Assembly (NCBI RefSeq): GCF_012927445.1
Contig: NZ_JABBPD010000002.1
Location: forward strand, 62,001 to 126,000
DNA length: 64,000 bases
Reading direction: 5' to 3'
Source: Rhodoferax sp.
Lineage (GTDB): Bacteria > Pseudomonadota > Gammaproteobacteria > Burkholderiales > Burkholderiaceae_C
The translations under genes and the position numbers were made by a program. A model generated the notes under the pieces. It saw only the letters and a program-made list of their open reading frames with translations, was not told the origin of the DNA and ran no database searches. This document shows positions 8,705 through 20,972 of the stretch, piece after piece (the stretch's first letter is position 1; each line of letters begins with the position of its first letter).

Positions 8705-9799
8705 ATGCCTTTAACCAACCGCTCCACCCTGACCCAATTCCTGATTGAAGAACGCCGTCGTTTCCCCAGCGCCAGCGGCGATTTCAATGCCCTGATTCTG
8801 GACGTGGCGCTGGCCTGCAAAGCCATCGCCCGCGCCGTCGCCTTTGGCGAACTGGGCGGCATCATGGGCAACCATGCGGCCGAGGCGGGCGGCTCCATCA
8901 ATGTGCAGGGCGAGACGCAAAAAAAGCTTGACGTGTTGAGCAACGAGGTCTTCATCCGGCGCACCGAATGGGCCGGTAATCTGGCGGGCATGGCCTCGGA
9001 AGAAATGGACGTGCCGTACCAGATTCCGGGACAGTACCCGCGTGGCAAATACCTGCTGGTGTTTGACCCGCTGGACGGCTCCAGCAACATTGACGTCAAC
9101 GTTTCGGTCGGCAGCATCTTCTCGGTATTGCGCGCACCGCAAGACGTGGTGGACACGGGTCTGGATGTGTCGGAATCTGATTTTTTCCAGCCCGGCGCAC
9201 AACAGGTTGCCGCCGGCTATGCCTTGTATGGCCCGACCACCATGCTGGTGCTGACGGTCGGTGACGGTGTCAACGGTTTCACGCTGGACCCGACGTTAGG
9301 GGAGTTCATGCTGACGCATCCGATGATGAAAATCCCGGAAGATACCCACGAGTTCGCCATCAACGCCTCCAACAGCCGGTTCTGGGAGGCGCCGGTCAAA
9401 CGCTATGTGGACGAATGCCTGGCCGGTAAAACCGGGCCCCGGGCCAAGGATTTCAACATGCGCTGGATTGCCAGCATGGTGGCCGAGGCGCACCGCATTC
9501 TGATGCGCGGCGGGGTCTTTTTGTACCCGCGCGACAGCAAGGATGCCAGCAAGCCCGGCCGCTTGCGCCTGCTGTACGAAGCGAACCCGGTCGGCATGAT
9601 CATGGAGCAGGCCGGTGGCCGCGCCTCGACCGGCGAGATTCCCATGATGGAGGTGCAGCCGACGTCGCTGCACCAGCGCATCGGTCTGGTGTTCGGCTCG
9701 AAGAATGAAGTGGAGCGCATTGAGCGCTACCACGCGGAGCCGGTGAGGGCGACGTTGAACAACCCCTTGTTTGCCGAGCGCAGCCTGTTCATCGACTGA
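8705..9799 (+). CDS. cbbF: Class I fructose-1,6-bisphosphatase
   Basis: This 364-residue class I FBPase hydrolyses fructose 1,6-bisphosphate (and in autotrophs often sedoheptulose 1,7-bisphosphate). The metal-binding motif [13 protein letters not shown] is intact, as are the C-terminal segments [19 protein letters not shown] and MIMEQAGG. A strong GAGGAG site precedes the ATG. It sits between rpe and prkB in the cbb operon. An intergenic Comamonadaceae-type repeat follows its stop. Confidence 0.96.
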   Translation: MPLTNRSTLTQFLIEERRRFPSASGDFNALILDVALACKAIARAVAFGELGGIMGNHAAEAGGSINVQGETQKKLDVLSNEVFIRRTEWAGNLAGMASEEMDVPYQIPGQYPRGKYLLVFDPLDGSSNIDVNVSVGSIFSVLRAPQDVVDTGLDVSESDFFQPGAQQVAAGYALYGPTTMLVLTVGDGVNGFTLDPTLGEFMLTHPMMKIPEDTHEFAINASNSRFWEAPVKRYVDECLAGKTGPRAKDFNMRWIASMVAEAHRILMRGGVFLYPRDSKDASKPGRLRLLYEANPVGMIMEQAGGRASTGEIPMMEVQPTSLHQRIGLVFGSKNEVERIERYHAEPVRATLNNPLFAERSLFID

Positions 9800-9802
9800 T
9801 GA

Positions 9803-9856
9803 TGCTATTGATTTAGTAGCTGCTTGCGCAGACAGCGCGGGGGCTAGAGGCCTATT
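9803..9856 (+). repeat. Intergenic repeat copy 1 (TAGC/GGGGGCTAGA family)
   Basis: It begins GCTATTGATTTAGTAGC, an inverted arm, and continues CTGCTTGCGCA, then GCGCGGGGGCTAGAGGC. The same layout recurs five more times in this window. It sits between cbbF and cbbP and leaves the downstream ribosome site free. Confidence 0.85.
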
Positions 9857-9888
9857 TCTTATAAATTTTAACTTTCGGAGACAGCACC

Positions 9889-10764
9889 ATGTCTGAACGC
9901 CACCCCATCATCGCCATCACCGGCTCCAGCGGCGCCGGCACCTCCTCGGTCACCAAGACGTTCGAGAACATTTTTCGCCGTGAAGGCGTCAACGCCGCGG
10001 TGATCGAGGGCGACAGTTTTCACCGCCATGACCGCAAGGAAATGAAGCGCAAGGCGGCCGAAGCGGAGGCGGCGGGCAACAATAACTTCAGCCACTTTGG
10101 ACCGGAAAACAATATGTTTCCCGAACTGGCCGAGCTGTTTCGCGCCTATGGCGAAACCGGCACCGGCAAGCGCCGCAAGTACCTGCATGACCCCGAGGAA
10201 GCCGCGCCCTACAGCCAGGAGCCCGGCACTTTCACGCCTTGGGAAGACGTGCCGGTCAACACCGATCTGCTGTTTTATGAAGGCCTGCACGGCGCCGTCG
10301 TCACGCCCGAGGTCAACATCGCCCAGCACCCGGACCTGTTGATTGGCGTGGTGCCGGTCATCAACCTGGAGTGGATTCAAAAGCTGTATCGCGACAAGAA
10401 GCAGCGCGGCTACAGCACTGAAGCGGTGACCGACACCATCCTGCGCCGCATGCCCGATTACGTGAACTACATCTGCCCGCAGTTCATGCACACGCATGTC
10501 AACTTCCAGCGCGTGCCGATGGTGGACACCTCCAACCCGTTCATTGCGCGCGACATTCCGTCGCCGGACGAGAGCATGGTGGTGATCCGCTTTGCCAAGC
10601 CCAAGGGCATCGATTTCCAGTACCTGCTCAACATGATTGATGCGTCCTTCATGAGCCGCGCCAACACCATCGTGGTGCCCGGCGGCAAGATGGAACTGGC
10701 GATGCAACTGATCTTCACGCCCTTTGTGTGGCGGATGATGGAACGGCAAAAGCGCGCTTCCTGA
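9889..10764 (+). CDS. cbbP: Phosphoribulokinase
   Basis: This 291-residue bacterial-type phosphoribulokinase makes RuBP from ribulose 5-phosphate and ATP, the step unique to the Calvin cycle. The P-loop [11 protein letters not shown] lies at the N-terminus, EGDSFHR and the FYEGLHG segment follow, and the length matches octameric proteobacterial enzymes. GGAGA precedes the ATG by about 8 bases. It lies between cbbF and cbbT. Its presence with cbbM shows the cycle is complete for the committed steps. Confidence 0.97.
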   Translation: MSERHPIIAITGSSGAGTSSVTKTFENIFRREGVNAAVIEGDSFHRHDRKEMKRKAAEAEAAGNNNFSHFGPENNMFPELAELFRAYGETGTGKRRKYLHDPEEAAPYSQEPGTFTPWEDVPVNTDLLFYEGLHGAVVTPEVNIAQHPDLLIGVVPVINLEWIQKLYRDKKQRGYSTEAVTDTILRRMPDYVNYICPQFMHTHVNFQRVPMVDTSNPFIARDIPSPDESMVVIRFAKPKGIDFQYLLNMIDASFMSRANTIVVPGGKMELAMQLIFTPFVWRMMERQKRAS

Positions 10765-10801
10765 ACGCCTGAACCCGCTCTGTCCCCAACTGATTAAGAC
10801 C

Positions 10802-12913
10802 ATGAACACTCCTACACCTGAATTCGCCCGCCAGATGGCCAACGCCATCCGCATGCTCGCCGTCGATGCGGTTGAAAAAGCCAAGTCCGGCCACCCCGGC
10901 GCGCCGATGGGCATGGCCGACATTGCCGAGGTGCTGTGGAACCGGCACCTGCAGCACAACCCGGCCAACCCACACTGGCCGAATCGCGACCGTTTTGTGC
11001 TGTCCAACGGCCACGGTTCGATGCTGATCTATGCGCTGTTGCACCTCACCGGTTATGACCTGCCGATGGCCGAGTTGAAAAACTTCCGCCAGCTGCACAG
11101 CAAGACCGCCGGCCACCCCGAAGTCGGTGTCACGCCCGGGATAGAAACCACCACCGGTCCGCTCGGCCAGGGCCTGAGCAACGCGGTCGGCATGGCGCTG
11201 GCCGAGAAGCTGCTCGCCGACGAGTTCAACCGTGATGAAGAAGAAACCAGCCACACCATCGTCGACCACTTCACTTATGTGTTCATGGGCGACGGCTGCC
11301 TGATGGAAGGCATCAGCCACGAGGCTTGTTCGCTGGCCGGCACGCTGCGCCTGTCCAAGTTGGTGGGTTTTTACGACGACAACGGCATCTCGATTGACGG
11401 CCATGTGGAAGGCTGGTTCACCGACGACACGCCCAAGCGCTTTGAAGCCTACGGCTGGAACGTGATCCCTGCCGTCAACGGGCATGACCCGGAGGCGCTG
11501 GACGCGGCCGTGCGCGCCGCCAAGGCGCAGGCCGTGTTGCCGCATGGCAAGCCGACGCTGATTTGCTGCAAAACCGTGATTGGCATGGGCTCGCCGAACA
11601 AGGCCGGTACGCACGACGTGCATGGCGCCGCACTCGGCACGTTGGAGGTCGCCGCCACCCGCGAAGCGCTGGGCTGGACCGCCGCGCCGTTTGAAGTGCC
11701 GGCCGAGATCGCCAACGCCTGGAACGCCGTCGAGCGCGGCCAAGAGGCCGAGCGGACCTGGCGCCTGCGCTTTGAGGCCTACCGCACGCAGTTTCCGCTG
11801 GAGGCGGCCGAGTTTGAGCGCCGCATGGCGGGCGATTTACTGCCCGCTTTTGCCGAAAAACTGCCCGAGTTGCTGGCCGCCATTGCCGCCAAACCGGACG
11901 CCGTGGCCACTCGCAAGGCGAGCCAGAACGCACTGGACGCGCTGGCACCGCTGGTACCCGAGTTTTTTGGCGGCAGCGCTGATCTGACCGGCTCCAACCT
12001 GACCAACTTCAAGGGCTGCGTCAAAGCCGGGCGCGACCACTGGGGCAACCACATGAGCTACGGCGTGCGCGAGTTCGGCATGGCGGCCATCATGAACGGC
12101 ATCGCCCTGCACGGTGGCTACATCCCGTACGGCGGCACGTTTCTGACCTTCAGCGACTACAGCCGCAACGCCATCCGCATGGCGGCGCTGATGAAGCTGC
12201 GCGTGATTCACGTCTTCACGCACGACAGCATCGGCCTGGGCGAAGACGGCCCCACGCACCAGAGCGTGGAGCACATTCCAAGTCTGCGCATCATTCCGGG
12301 GCTGGACGTCTGGCGGCCGGCCGATGGGCTGGAAACTGCGGTTTCCTGGGCCAGTGCCATTGAACGCAAGGACGGCCCCAGCGCGCTGTGCCTGTCACGC
12401 CAAAACCTGCCGCGCCTGACCCATGCGGGCATGGTCGAGAGTATCCGCCGTGGTGGTTATGTGTTGTCCGACATGGATGGGGCTCAAGCGGCCATCGTGT
12501 CCACCGGCTCGGAGCTGGAGCTGGCGATGCAAGCACAGGCCCTGTTGGCCAGCGAGGGCATTGCCACCCGCGTGGTGTCCATGCCCTGCACCAATGTGTT
12601 TGACCGCCAGAGCGAGGCGTATCAGGAAAGGGTGTTGCCACTGACCCTGCCCACCGTGGCGATTGAGGCGGCGCACCCGGACTTTTGGCGTAAATACGTC
12701 GGCCGCACCGGCGTGGTGGTGGGCATCGCCAGCTTTGGTGAATCGGCGCCGGCCAAGGATTTGTACGCCCACTTCGGCATCACGGCCCAGCGCGTGGTGG
12801 ATGCCGTGCGCACGCTGGCGCACCGTGCCGCGCACCGCCGCGAAACCTGGACCAACAGCGACGAGCGAACCTCCGGGCCGCTGTCCGACCACATCGTGCC
12901 TTCGAGCAACTGA
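10802..12913 (+). CDS. cbbT: Transketolase
   Basis: This 703-residue thiamine-diphosphate enzyme moves C2 units between sugar phosphates. Seen in order: N-terminal [12 protein letters not shown], the ThDP/metal region [11 protein letters not shown], the pyrimidine-domain motif [17 protein letters not shown] and the C-terminal domain ending near VVDAVRTLA. After that point the protein continues about 30 residues as a polar Arg/Ser/Thr-rich tail, longer than usual. It is two bases upstream of cbbZ, so translation of the two is probably coupled. Confidence 0.96.
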   Translation: MNTPTPEFARQMANAIRMLAVDAVEKAKSGHPGAPMGMADIAEVLWNRHLQHNPANPHWPNRDRFVLSNGHGSMLIYALLHLTGYDLPMAELKNFRQLHSKTAGHPEVGVTPGIETTTGPLGQGLSNAVGMALAEKLLADEFNRDEEETSHTIVDHFTYVFMGDGCLMEGISHEACSLAGTLRLSKLVGFYDDNGISIDGHVEGWFTDDTPKRFEAYGWNVIPAVNGHDPEALDAAVRAAKAQAVLPHGKPTLICCKTVIGMGSPNKAGTHDVHGAALGTLEVAATREALGWTAAPFEVPAEIANAWNAVERGQEAERTWRLRFEAYRTQFPLEAAEFERRMAGDLLPAFAEKLPELLAAIAAKPDAVATRKASQNALDALAPLVPEFFGGSADLTGSNLTNFKGCVKAGRDHWGNHMSYGVREFGMAAIMNGIALHGGYIPYGGTFLTFSDYSRNAIRMAALMKLRVIHVFTHDSIGLGEDGPTHQSVEHIPSLRIIPGLDVWRPADGLETAVSWASAIERKDGPSALCLSRQNLPRLTHAGMVESIRRGGYVLSDMDGAQAAIVSTGSELELAMQAQALLASEGIATRVVSMPCTNVFDRQSEAYQERVLPLTLPTVAIEAAHPDFWRKYVGRTGVVVGIASFGESAPAKDLYAHFGITAQRVVDAVRTLAHRAAHRRETWTNSDERTSGPLSDHIVPSSN

Positions 12914-12915
12914 CC

Positions 12916-13585
12916 ATGAAACCAAGCACAAAGCCTATGTTTGACCTGATCATGTTCGATCTGGATGGCACCCTGATTGAAACCGCGCCGGAAATTTGCG
13001 ACGCCGTCAACGACACCCTGCGCCGCTTTGACCTGCCGGAAGTTGCGCAGCAGCAAGTGAACGACTGGATTGGCCACGGCACGCGTGAGCTGCTGATTCA
13101 GGCCTTGGCCTACAGCGGCAAAACAGACGTGGCAACGGTGCGCGCCAGCGACAGCCTGGCGCTGATTGCCGCCGAGTTTGACAAGCATTACCAACGCCGC
13201 TGCGGCACGCGCAGCCATCTCTATCCCCAGGTGCGCGAGACGCTGATCGCCTTGCGCGAGCGTGGCGTCAAGCTGGCGGTGGTGACCAACAAGGAAGGCC
13301 GCTACACCAGCACCGTGCTGGACGCCCACCAACTGATGCCCTTGCTGGACGGCGTGGTCAGCGGCGACACGCTGCCGACCAAAAAACCCAACCCGGCCGG
13401 TATCGAGAGCTGCCTGACGCAGTTTGGCGTGCCGCGCCACCGGGCTCTCTTCGTCGGCGATTCCAGCATCGACGTCGCCACCGCGCGCAATGCCGGCGTA
13501 CCAGTCTGGGCGTTGCCTTATGGCTACAACATGGGGCAGCCGATTGAGGCTTGTGCGCCGGACCGGGTCATCGCGGATTGCTCGT

Positions 13586-13599
<14 letters not shown>
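12916..13599 (+). CDS. cbbZ: Phosphoglycolate phosphatase
   Basis: This 227-residue HAD phosphatase carries FDLDGTLIETAPE as motif I, VVTNKEGRYT as motif II, KKPNP as motif III and FVGDSSIDVATA as motif IV. It removes phosphate from 2-phosphoglycolate, the product of RuBisCO oxygenation, which matters with an O2-sensitive form II enzyme. The gene follows cbbT with two bases between stop and start. Its last codons (LLLN and the stop) are written in a copy of the intergenic repeat, so the repeat has set the C-terminus. Confidence 0.93.
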
Positions 13600-15881
<2,282 letters not shown>

Positions 15882-15882
15882 A

Positions 15883-15936
15883 TTGCTATTGATTCAATAG
15901 CTTCTTGTGCAGGTAGCACGGGGGCTAGAGGCTATT
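15883..15936 (+). repeat. Intergenic repeat copy 3
   Basis: TTGCTATTGATTCAATAGC, then TTCTTGTGCA, then GCACGGGGGCTAGAGGC. It lies between pgk and fba. It was copied along with these genes in the downstream duplication, where it is copy 4. Confidence 0.85.
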
Positions 15937-15961
15937 TTTGTATATATTTAAGGAGATTTTC

Positions 15962-16999
15962 ATGGCTTTTGTTTCCCTTCGTCAAGTGCTGGACCACGCG
16001 GCTGAGCACGGCTACGGTGTGCCGGCGTTCAATGTCAACAACCTGGAGCAGATTCTCGCCATCATGGAAGCGGCGCAGGAGACCGACAGCCCGGTCATTC
16101 TGCAAGCGTCGGCTGGCGCCCGCAAATACGCCGGTGAGGCCTACCTGCGCCACATGATGCTGGCTGCGGTGGAAACGCACCCCGATATTCCGGTGGTGGT
16201 GCACCAGGACCACGGCGCCTCGCCGGCCGTTTGCATCCAGTCGATCCGCTCCGGTTTCACCAGCGTGATGATGGACGGCTCGCTGATGGAAGACGCCAAG
16301 ACCCCGGCCAGTTATGAGTACAACGTCGCCATCACACGCCGCGTCTGCGAAATGTCGCACCCGATTGGCGTGTCGGTGGAAGGCGAGTTGGGCTGTCTGG
16401 GTTCCCTGGAAACCGGTGAAGCCGGGGAAGAAGATGGCTCCGGCGCCATCGGCAAACTGACGCACGACATGATGCTGACCGACCCGGTGCAGGCCAAGGA
16501 CTTTGTCGCCCAGACCGGCGTTGATGCGCTGGCGATTGCCATTGGCACCAGCCACGGCGCCTACAAGTTCACGCGCAAGCCCACCGGCGACATTCTGGCC
16601 ATGGACCGCATCGTCGCCATCCATGCGCAGATTCCGAACACCCACTTGGTGATGCATGGATCGAGCAGCGTGCCGCAGGAATGGCTGGCCATCATTCGCC
16701 AGTTTGGCGGCGACATCAAGGAAACCTATGGCGTGCCGGTCGAAGAAATCCAGCGCGGCATCCAGAGCGGCGTGCGCAAGATCAACATCGACACCGATAT
16801 TCGGCTGGCCATGACCGGCGCCATGCGCCAGGTGTTGGCCCAGCAACCCGGCGAGTTCGACCCGCGCAAAGCCCTGATCGCCGCCAAAATGGCTGCGCGT
16901 GGCATTGTGAAAGCCCGCTTTGAGGCCTTTGGCTGCGCCGGCATGGGCTCGAAGATCAAGCCGGTGTCGCTGGAGGCGATGGCGAAGCGGTACGGGTGA
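15962..16999 (+). CDS. fba: Fructose-bisphosphate aldolase, class II
   Basis: This 345-residue zinc-dependent aldolase condenses dihydroxyacetone phosphate with glyceraldehyde 3-phosphate or erythrose 4-phosphate (cbbA). It has the class II features VHQDHGA (zinc ligands), [18 protein letters not shown] and the phosphate-binding INIDTDIR near residue 275. AAGGAG lies 7 bases before the ATG. I chose this ATG rather than an upstream one because it fits both the ribosome site and the usual N-terminus [10 protein letters not shown]. It is the last gene of the operon. A broken second copy lies at 19976-20696. Confidence 0.96.
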   Translation: MAFVSLRQVLDHAAEHGYGVPAFNVNNLEQILAIMEAAQETDSPVILQASAGARKYAGEAYLRHMMLAAVETHPDIPVVVHQDHGASPAVCIQSIRSGFTSVMMDGSLMEDAKTPASYEYNVAITRRVCEMSHPIGVSVEGELGCLGSLETGEAGEEDGSGAIGKLTHDMMLTDPVQAKDFVAQTGVDALAIAIGTSHGAYKFTRKPTGDILAMDRIVAIHAQIPNTHLVMHGSSSVPQEWLAIIRQFGGDIKETYGVPVEEIQRGIQSGVRKINIDTDIRLAMTGAMRQVLAQQPGEFDPRKALIAAKMAARGIVKARFEAFGCAGMGSKIKPVSLEAMAKRYG

Positions 17000-17089
17000 T
17001 CTGTAAGACACGAGGTTGAGGTTTTCTCGTTTTTACTCAAATGCTTGTCCACCAGCCCATCCAACGCGCGCTGGCGCTATAACCGAAAA

Positions 17090-17794
17090 CTAGCCTGCCA
17101 GGCGTGAGGTGGCTGTTGCTGGTTTGCGGTTCTGTTCTACAAGCCATTGATCGTGCAGCCATTTCTCCGTTTTGCGACGGCCTGGGAACGTAATCCATAC
17201 GATGTCGCGCTCGAACACCATGACCTTTTCATTCGTGCCGACAATGACCCAGAACCAGCGACCGTCGGCAAGGTTCCTGGCCTTGACTTTCATCCCGGTC
17301 AGGATGACGGATTCTCGTTGACCGTTTCGCATGGCGTGAATGGTCTCGTCGTGTGGTTTGATCCAGGCTATTTCCATGCGTGGCAACAGGTCGGGTGTCA
17401 TTTCACGCAGGAAATCCAGCGCAATCTCTCGTGCATGTTCGCGTGTGGGCAAAGTTCCGCCCATCAAGACGATATCCATGTGCGTGAAGCCCTTGAGTTG
17501 CCCGGCGTCGTCTATGACGATACTGAAGTGCTCACCCCCGAGGCCGTTGTTTCGGTGATCCTCACGTTCATAGCGCAGCAAAGTGGCCCGGTCAGCATCA
17601 ACATGGATGCTGCGTGTGTTGATATTGATATAGCCCGCAGGGATCAATCGGTTTATAGATGAACTCATTTGGGTTGTATTCATCGCTGCATTTGGCATGT
17701 GCGTTTCCTTGGTCGTTTGTGCGTACGTCGAAAGACTTGTCGCCAATGACATGACTGCAATCGTGTGGGCAATGATGCGTTGGGTGTGATTCAT
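17090..17794 (-). CDS. Secreted hypothetical protein
   Basis: This 234-residue protein has a signal peptide of about 25 residues (a basic MNHTQR start, then a hydrophobic stretch, then YAQ as a likely cleavage site). I do not recognise the family. The mature part has no cysteines that suggest a cofactor. It contains ordered mixed beta/alpha-looking segments such as GEHFSIVIDDAGQLKGFTHMD and a Trp-rich C-terminal part (RWFWVIVG, DIVWITFPG). It begins 16 bases after the MFS gene and probably shares its mRNA and its MarR control. A periplasmic accessory to the transporter is only a guess. Confidence 0.75.
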   Translation of the reverse strand: MNHTQRIIAHTIAVMSLATSLSTYAQTTKETHMPNAAMNTTQMSSSINRLIPAGYININTRSIHVDADRATLLRYEREDHRNNGLGGEHFSIVIDDAGQLKGFTHMDIVLMGGTLPTREHAREIALDFLREMTPDLLPRMEIAWIKPHDETIHAMRNGQRESVILTGMKVKARNLADGRWFWVIVGTNEKVMVFERDIVWITFPGRRKTEKWLHDQWLVEQNRKPATATSRLAG

Positions 17795-17810
17795 GCTTGG
17801 TCTTCGAGTT

Positions 17811-19016
17811 TTAACCGTTGTTCTTTGACAAGACCGCAGGCGGCGGACTCCAACTGATCGCCGCCGCTAGTGCCATTAATGCCGCCAACATGCCAAAGAA
17901 AGTCCCTGCCGTAAGGTTTGATGAGCGGCCTGCAACCCATGGCCCAAGGCTTGCGCCGATGAAAAGCGTGAAGGTGTAGAAGGCGATGGCCATGCCGCGA
18001 CAATGTTGGGGCGCCGACCTCGCGACGCGGGCAATCAAGCTCGGAACAGTGATGCCGATCCCTGTGGCGAATAACAGGCTCGCCGCCAGGACGAGCATTG
18101 GCTTACCCGCGACAGCCGTCAACGCAGCCAATACCAGTCCGACAGTCGCGACCGTAAGACCGGTGCCCGCCATGCGGTGCGGGCCGAAACGTGGAATCAG
18201 TGCCGCCACCGCCAACGGGGCCAGGAATCCAGGCAGGGCCACCAAGCGGACGGCGAACTGGTTGAATCCTGATTGCTGCAAGATGACGCCCATTCGTGCG
18301 TCGAGTCCGAGATAGAACGCGACGAAACACAGAAGCAGTACCAGCGCAGGACCATAAACACGACGCAGACTGGGGTCACCTACTACGTCCCGCAAAGCTG
18401 GGAATATGGACGCTAATCCCGAGGGCTGTCCGGCGGGCGTCACGTGTGCATCGCTTGCCAACCCTCGCCATAGCCAGGCGGCGGTGCAAAGATAGACAAC
18501 ACACAAGGGAATCAATGCGTTGCTGAACCCGACAAGCGGAGTGGCAAAAGCGCTATACATCTGCCCCAGCAGACCGGCCATGAGAAAAGCGGTGCTCATC
18601 CACGACACGCCCCATGCGCGCTGTCTCGGTGTGCCGCGTTCTGCCAGATAAGCCAAGGCGATTGGCGGAAAAGCTGCTGCAGCGAACCCTTGCAGTGCCC
18701 GTAAAGTCAGGAAAACGACTGGCGTCGTTGCGAGTTGGAGCAAAAGGCTGCTGACCGACAGGACGACGAGACCATATGTCATCACTCGGCGTCTGCCGAT
18801 GTGATCAGACAAAGGGCCGAACACCAAAAATCCGAATGCGTAGGGAACGCTGAAGGCTGTGAGTGCGTACCCGGCCTCGGCCTGCTGCATTCCGAACTCG
18901 GTCGCCAAGGCGCTTAAGATCGGAATGGGTAAATACAGTTGGGCGACAACTGCAAGAGCGCATAAAACCAGTTGTCCTGTCAGCCAAGGTGAGTGTTGGA
19001 TGTGAGTTGTATTCAT
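17811..19016 (-). CDS. MFS transporter, drug-efflux-like
   Basis: This 401-residue major facilitator has about 12 hydrophobic segments. The motif A region GPLSDHIGRRRVMTYG lies between helices 2 and 3, and a related loop is at mid-protein, as in the Bcr/CflA or AraJ style of 12-TM drug:H+ antiporters. The substrate cannot be read from the sequence. It follows a MarR-type regulator with a 68-base gap that contains a copy of a TAGTTGRCTA motif also present before marR. It is followed by the secreted protein gene. The operon interrupts the space between fba and its broken duplicate. Confidence 0.85.
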   Translation of the reverse strand: MNTTHIQHSPWLTGQLVLCALAVVAQLYLPIPILSALATEFGMQQAEAGYALTAFSVPYAFGFLVFGPLSDHIGRRRVMTYGLVVLSVSSLLLQLATTPVVFLTLRALQGFAAAAFPPIALAYLAERGTPRQRAWGVSWMSTAFLMAGLLGQMYSAFATPLVGFSNALIPLCVVYLCTAAWLWRGLASDAHVTPAGQPSGLASIFPALRDVVGDPSLRRVYGPALVLLLCFVAFYLGLDARMGVILQQSGFNQFAVRLVALPGFLAPLAVAALIPRFGPHRMAGTGLTVATVGLVLAALTAVAGKPMLVLAASLLFATGIGITVPSLIARVARSAPQHCRGMAIAFYTFTLFIGASLGPWVAGRSSNLTAGTFFGMLAALMALAAAISWSPPPAVLSKNNG

Positions 19017-19032
19017 ATAGCTGACGATTTAG

Positions 19033-19042
19033 TAGTTGGCTA
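19033..19042. promoter_or_regulatory. Candidate MarR operator before the MFS gene
   Basis: TAGTTGGCTA lies 17 bases upstream of the MFS start. It differs by one base from the site before marR (TAGTTGACTA). Both are near-palindromic, and here flanking bases extend the symmetry to GTAGTTGGCTAC. Confidence 0.5.
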
Positions 19043-19084
19043 CCTATTTGAGAAAAAAGAGAGGCGTTTTTTTGGGGGTGCAAA

Positions 19085-19597
19085 CTAAGCATTGGCGGCG
19101 CCGACCGCCTGCGTCGCTTTGTTGAGTTTGTTCATCAAATGACGGATCTGGCTTCTTTCCTCGGCATTGAAGTGACTCATCAACTCCGCCACCCATGTGT
19201 AGTGATCAGGTATAGCTTGCGCCATCACCGCCTCGCCGGCCTTCGCTATGCGAACCACCCAAGCGCGCCGGTCCACCGTGTGTTGTTCTCGTTCACACAA
19301 GCCTGCTACTTCCATGCGGTCAATGATGCGGGTCATCGTGGGGGATGTCACATTGACACCTTCGGCCAAGGCACCGATGCTGAGACCAGACGGATTACGC
19401 AGCAGCAGCAGCAGGACAAAAAACTTGGCTTGTGTGAGTCCATTCGTGGCAAGCTGGTCTGTAAATGCTGACAGCATCGCCTCGGTTGAAGACGCCCACA
19501 TCAACCACAGGTGCAGGCCTTCGACGTCCGGGTTGCAATACTGTAGGGCGAATGCCGCCAGCGTCTCTTGACTTGGCAGGTCTTTAAGTTCAAACAT
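19085..19597 (-). CDS. MarR-family transcriptional regulator
   Basis: This 170-residue winged-helix regulator has its recognition region LSIGALAEGVNVTSPTMTRIIDRME in the middle. The beta-wing that follows has the MarR DxR core in HTVDRRAWVVRI. MarR proteins are usually repressors released by small aromatic ligands, and they commonly control an adjacent efflux pump. Two matching candidate operators at 19033 and 19617 support control of both itself and the MFS gene. The N-terminal 25 residues precede the domain. The ATG at 19597 is the clearest start. Confidence 0.88.
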   Translation of the reverse strand: MFELKDLPSQETLAAFALQYCNPDVEGLHLWLMWASSTEAMLSAFTDQLATNGLTQAKFFVLLLLLRNPSGLSIGALAEGVNVTSPTMTRIIDRMEVAGLCEREQHTVDRRAWVVRIAKAGEAVMAQAIPDHYTWVAELMSHFNAEERSQIRHLMNKLNKATQAVGAANA

Positions 19598-19616
19598 GTA
19601 AATTGTGTGAGATAGA

Positions 19617-19626
19617 TAGTTGACTA
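19617..19626. promoter_or_regulatory. Candidate MarR operator before marR
   Basis: TAGTTGACTA, extended to ATAGT-TG-ACTAT, lies 20 bases upstream of the marR start in an AT-rich stretch. It is nearly identical to the motif before the MFS gene. Confidence 0.5.
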
Positions 19627-19676
19627 TATATTAGCCTAGTTTTTCTGTGTGGTAAAGAAAAAAATGTGATGAATCT

Positions 19677-19896
19677 TGCGGCGTTCGAGAACGGCACCCG
19701 GGTGATTGCCCAGGCCATTGCTGACTCCAGCGCTTTCAGCATTGCCGGCGGCGGTGACACGCTGGCCGCCATTGCCAAGTACGGCATCGAAAAACAGGTG
19801 GGCTACATCTCCACCGGTGGCGGTGCCTTCCTGGAGGTGCTGGAAGGCAAGACGCTGCCCGCGTTTGAGATATTGCAGCAGCGCGCCGCTGCGTAA
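19677..19896 (+). pseudogene. 3' fragment of a second pgk copy
   Basis: The frame encodes [20 protein letters not shown] onward and ends EILQQRAAA with a stop. It matches the last 70 or so residues of the full pgk at 14673-15881, with one visible amino-acid change (K to R, T to V region at the left end) and scattered silent changes. There is no catalytic N-terminal domain, so it cannot be a kinase. It marks the left edge of a duplicated pgk-fba segment next to the marR promoter. Confidence 0.9.
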
Positions 19897-19897
19897 T

Positions 19898-19950
19898 TTG
19901 CTATTTTTTGTATAGCTGCTTGTGCATATAGCACGGGGGCTAGAAGCTTG
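19898..19950 (+). repeat. Intergenic repeat copy 4 (in the duplicated segment)
   Basis: It corresponds to copy 3 between the intact pgk and fba, but the left arm is eroded (TTGCTATTTTTTGTATAGC). The GCACGGGGGCTAGA core is kept. Confidence 0.8.
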
Positions 19951-19975
19951 TTTTGTATATATTTAAGGAGATTTC

Positions 19976-20696
19976 ATGGCTTTTGGAAGACGCCAAGACC
20001 CCGGCCAGTTATGAGTACAACGTCGCCATCACGCGCCGCGTCTGCGAAATGGCGCACCCGATTGGCGTGTCGGTGGAAGGCGAGTTGGGCTGCCTGGGTT
20101 CCCTGGAAACCGGTGAAGCCGGGGAAGAAGATGGCTCCGGCGCCGTCGGCAAACTGACGCACGACATGATGCTGACCGACCCGGTGCAGGCCAAGGACTT
20201 TGTTGCCCAGACCGGCGTTGATGCGCTGGCGATTGCCATCGGCACCAGCCACGGCGCCTACAAGTTCACGCGCAAGCCCACGGGCGACATTCTGGCCATG
20301 GACCGCATCGTCGCCATCCATGCGCAAATCCCGAACACGCACCTGGTGATGCATGGATCAAGCAGCGTGCCGCAGGAATGGCTGGCGATCATTCGCCAGT
20401 TTGGCGGCGACATCAAGGAAACCTATGGCGTTCCGGTGGAAGAAATCCAGCGCGGCATCCAGAGCGGCGTGCGCAAGATCAACATCGATACCGACATCCG
20501 CCTGGCCATGACCGGCGCCATGCGGCAAGTGTTGGCCTAGCAACCCAGCGAGTTCGACCCGCGCAAAGCCCTGATCGCCGCCAAAATGGCTGCGCGTGGC
20601 ATTGTGAAAGCCCGCTTTGAGGCCTTTGGCTGCGCCGGCATGGGCTCGAAGATCAAGCCGGTATCGCTGGAGGCCATGGCAAAGCGCTATGCCTGA
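19976..20696 (+). pseudogene. Truncated, frameshifted second copy of fba
   Basis: The AAGGAG site and ATGGCTTTT start are kept, but 317 bases equivalent to 15971-16287 are missing. That joins the start to the middle of the gene out of frame, so the native reading stops after a dozen codons. The rest reads well as aldolase from [11 protein letters not shown] to the end EAMAKRYA, except for an in-frame TAG at 20538 replacing the glutamine codon after QVLA. Amino-acid similarity to the intact gene remains very high, so the decay is recent or there was earlier selection or gene conversion. It cannot make an active aldolase. Confidence 0.92.
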
Positions 20697-20972
20697 GGGC
20701 AAGCGCTGATCGGAACCCGATGCATCGGGGGTATGACGTCGTCCTCCGGGGCGAAAATTCTGCGCTGTTACATCCGTCAGAGGGTGCTGTGGTAACCTGA
20801 CATGCTCTGCAAAACGCGGAGCGGGTGGACTCTTCCATCCCGTCGCAGGCAACGATTTGCAGGACCACGGCGCCTCCACTTTTAGGATGAACGCAGTGCA
20901 ACTCCTGGATTTTTCGGTGTTGTCTGGGAAACCCAAAAATCCGATTTTTGACGCCTAAAGGAGTGCCCGGCT

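Noticed and set aside
17000..17089. Possible terminator after fba (CGAG..CTCG then T-run)
   Set aside because: The stem is only four bases, too weak to list.
19953..20540. 195-residue frame that could be taken as a short aldolase gene
   Set aside because: It starts outside the native reading frame, lacks the first third of the enzyme including the zinc-site HQDHG, and stops early. It is the decayed fba copy.
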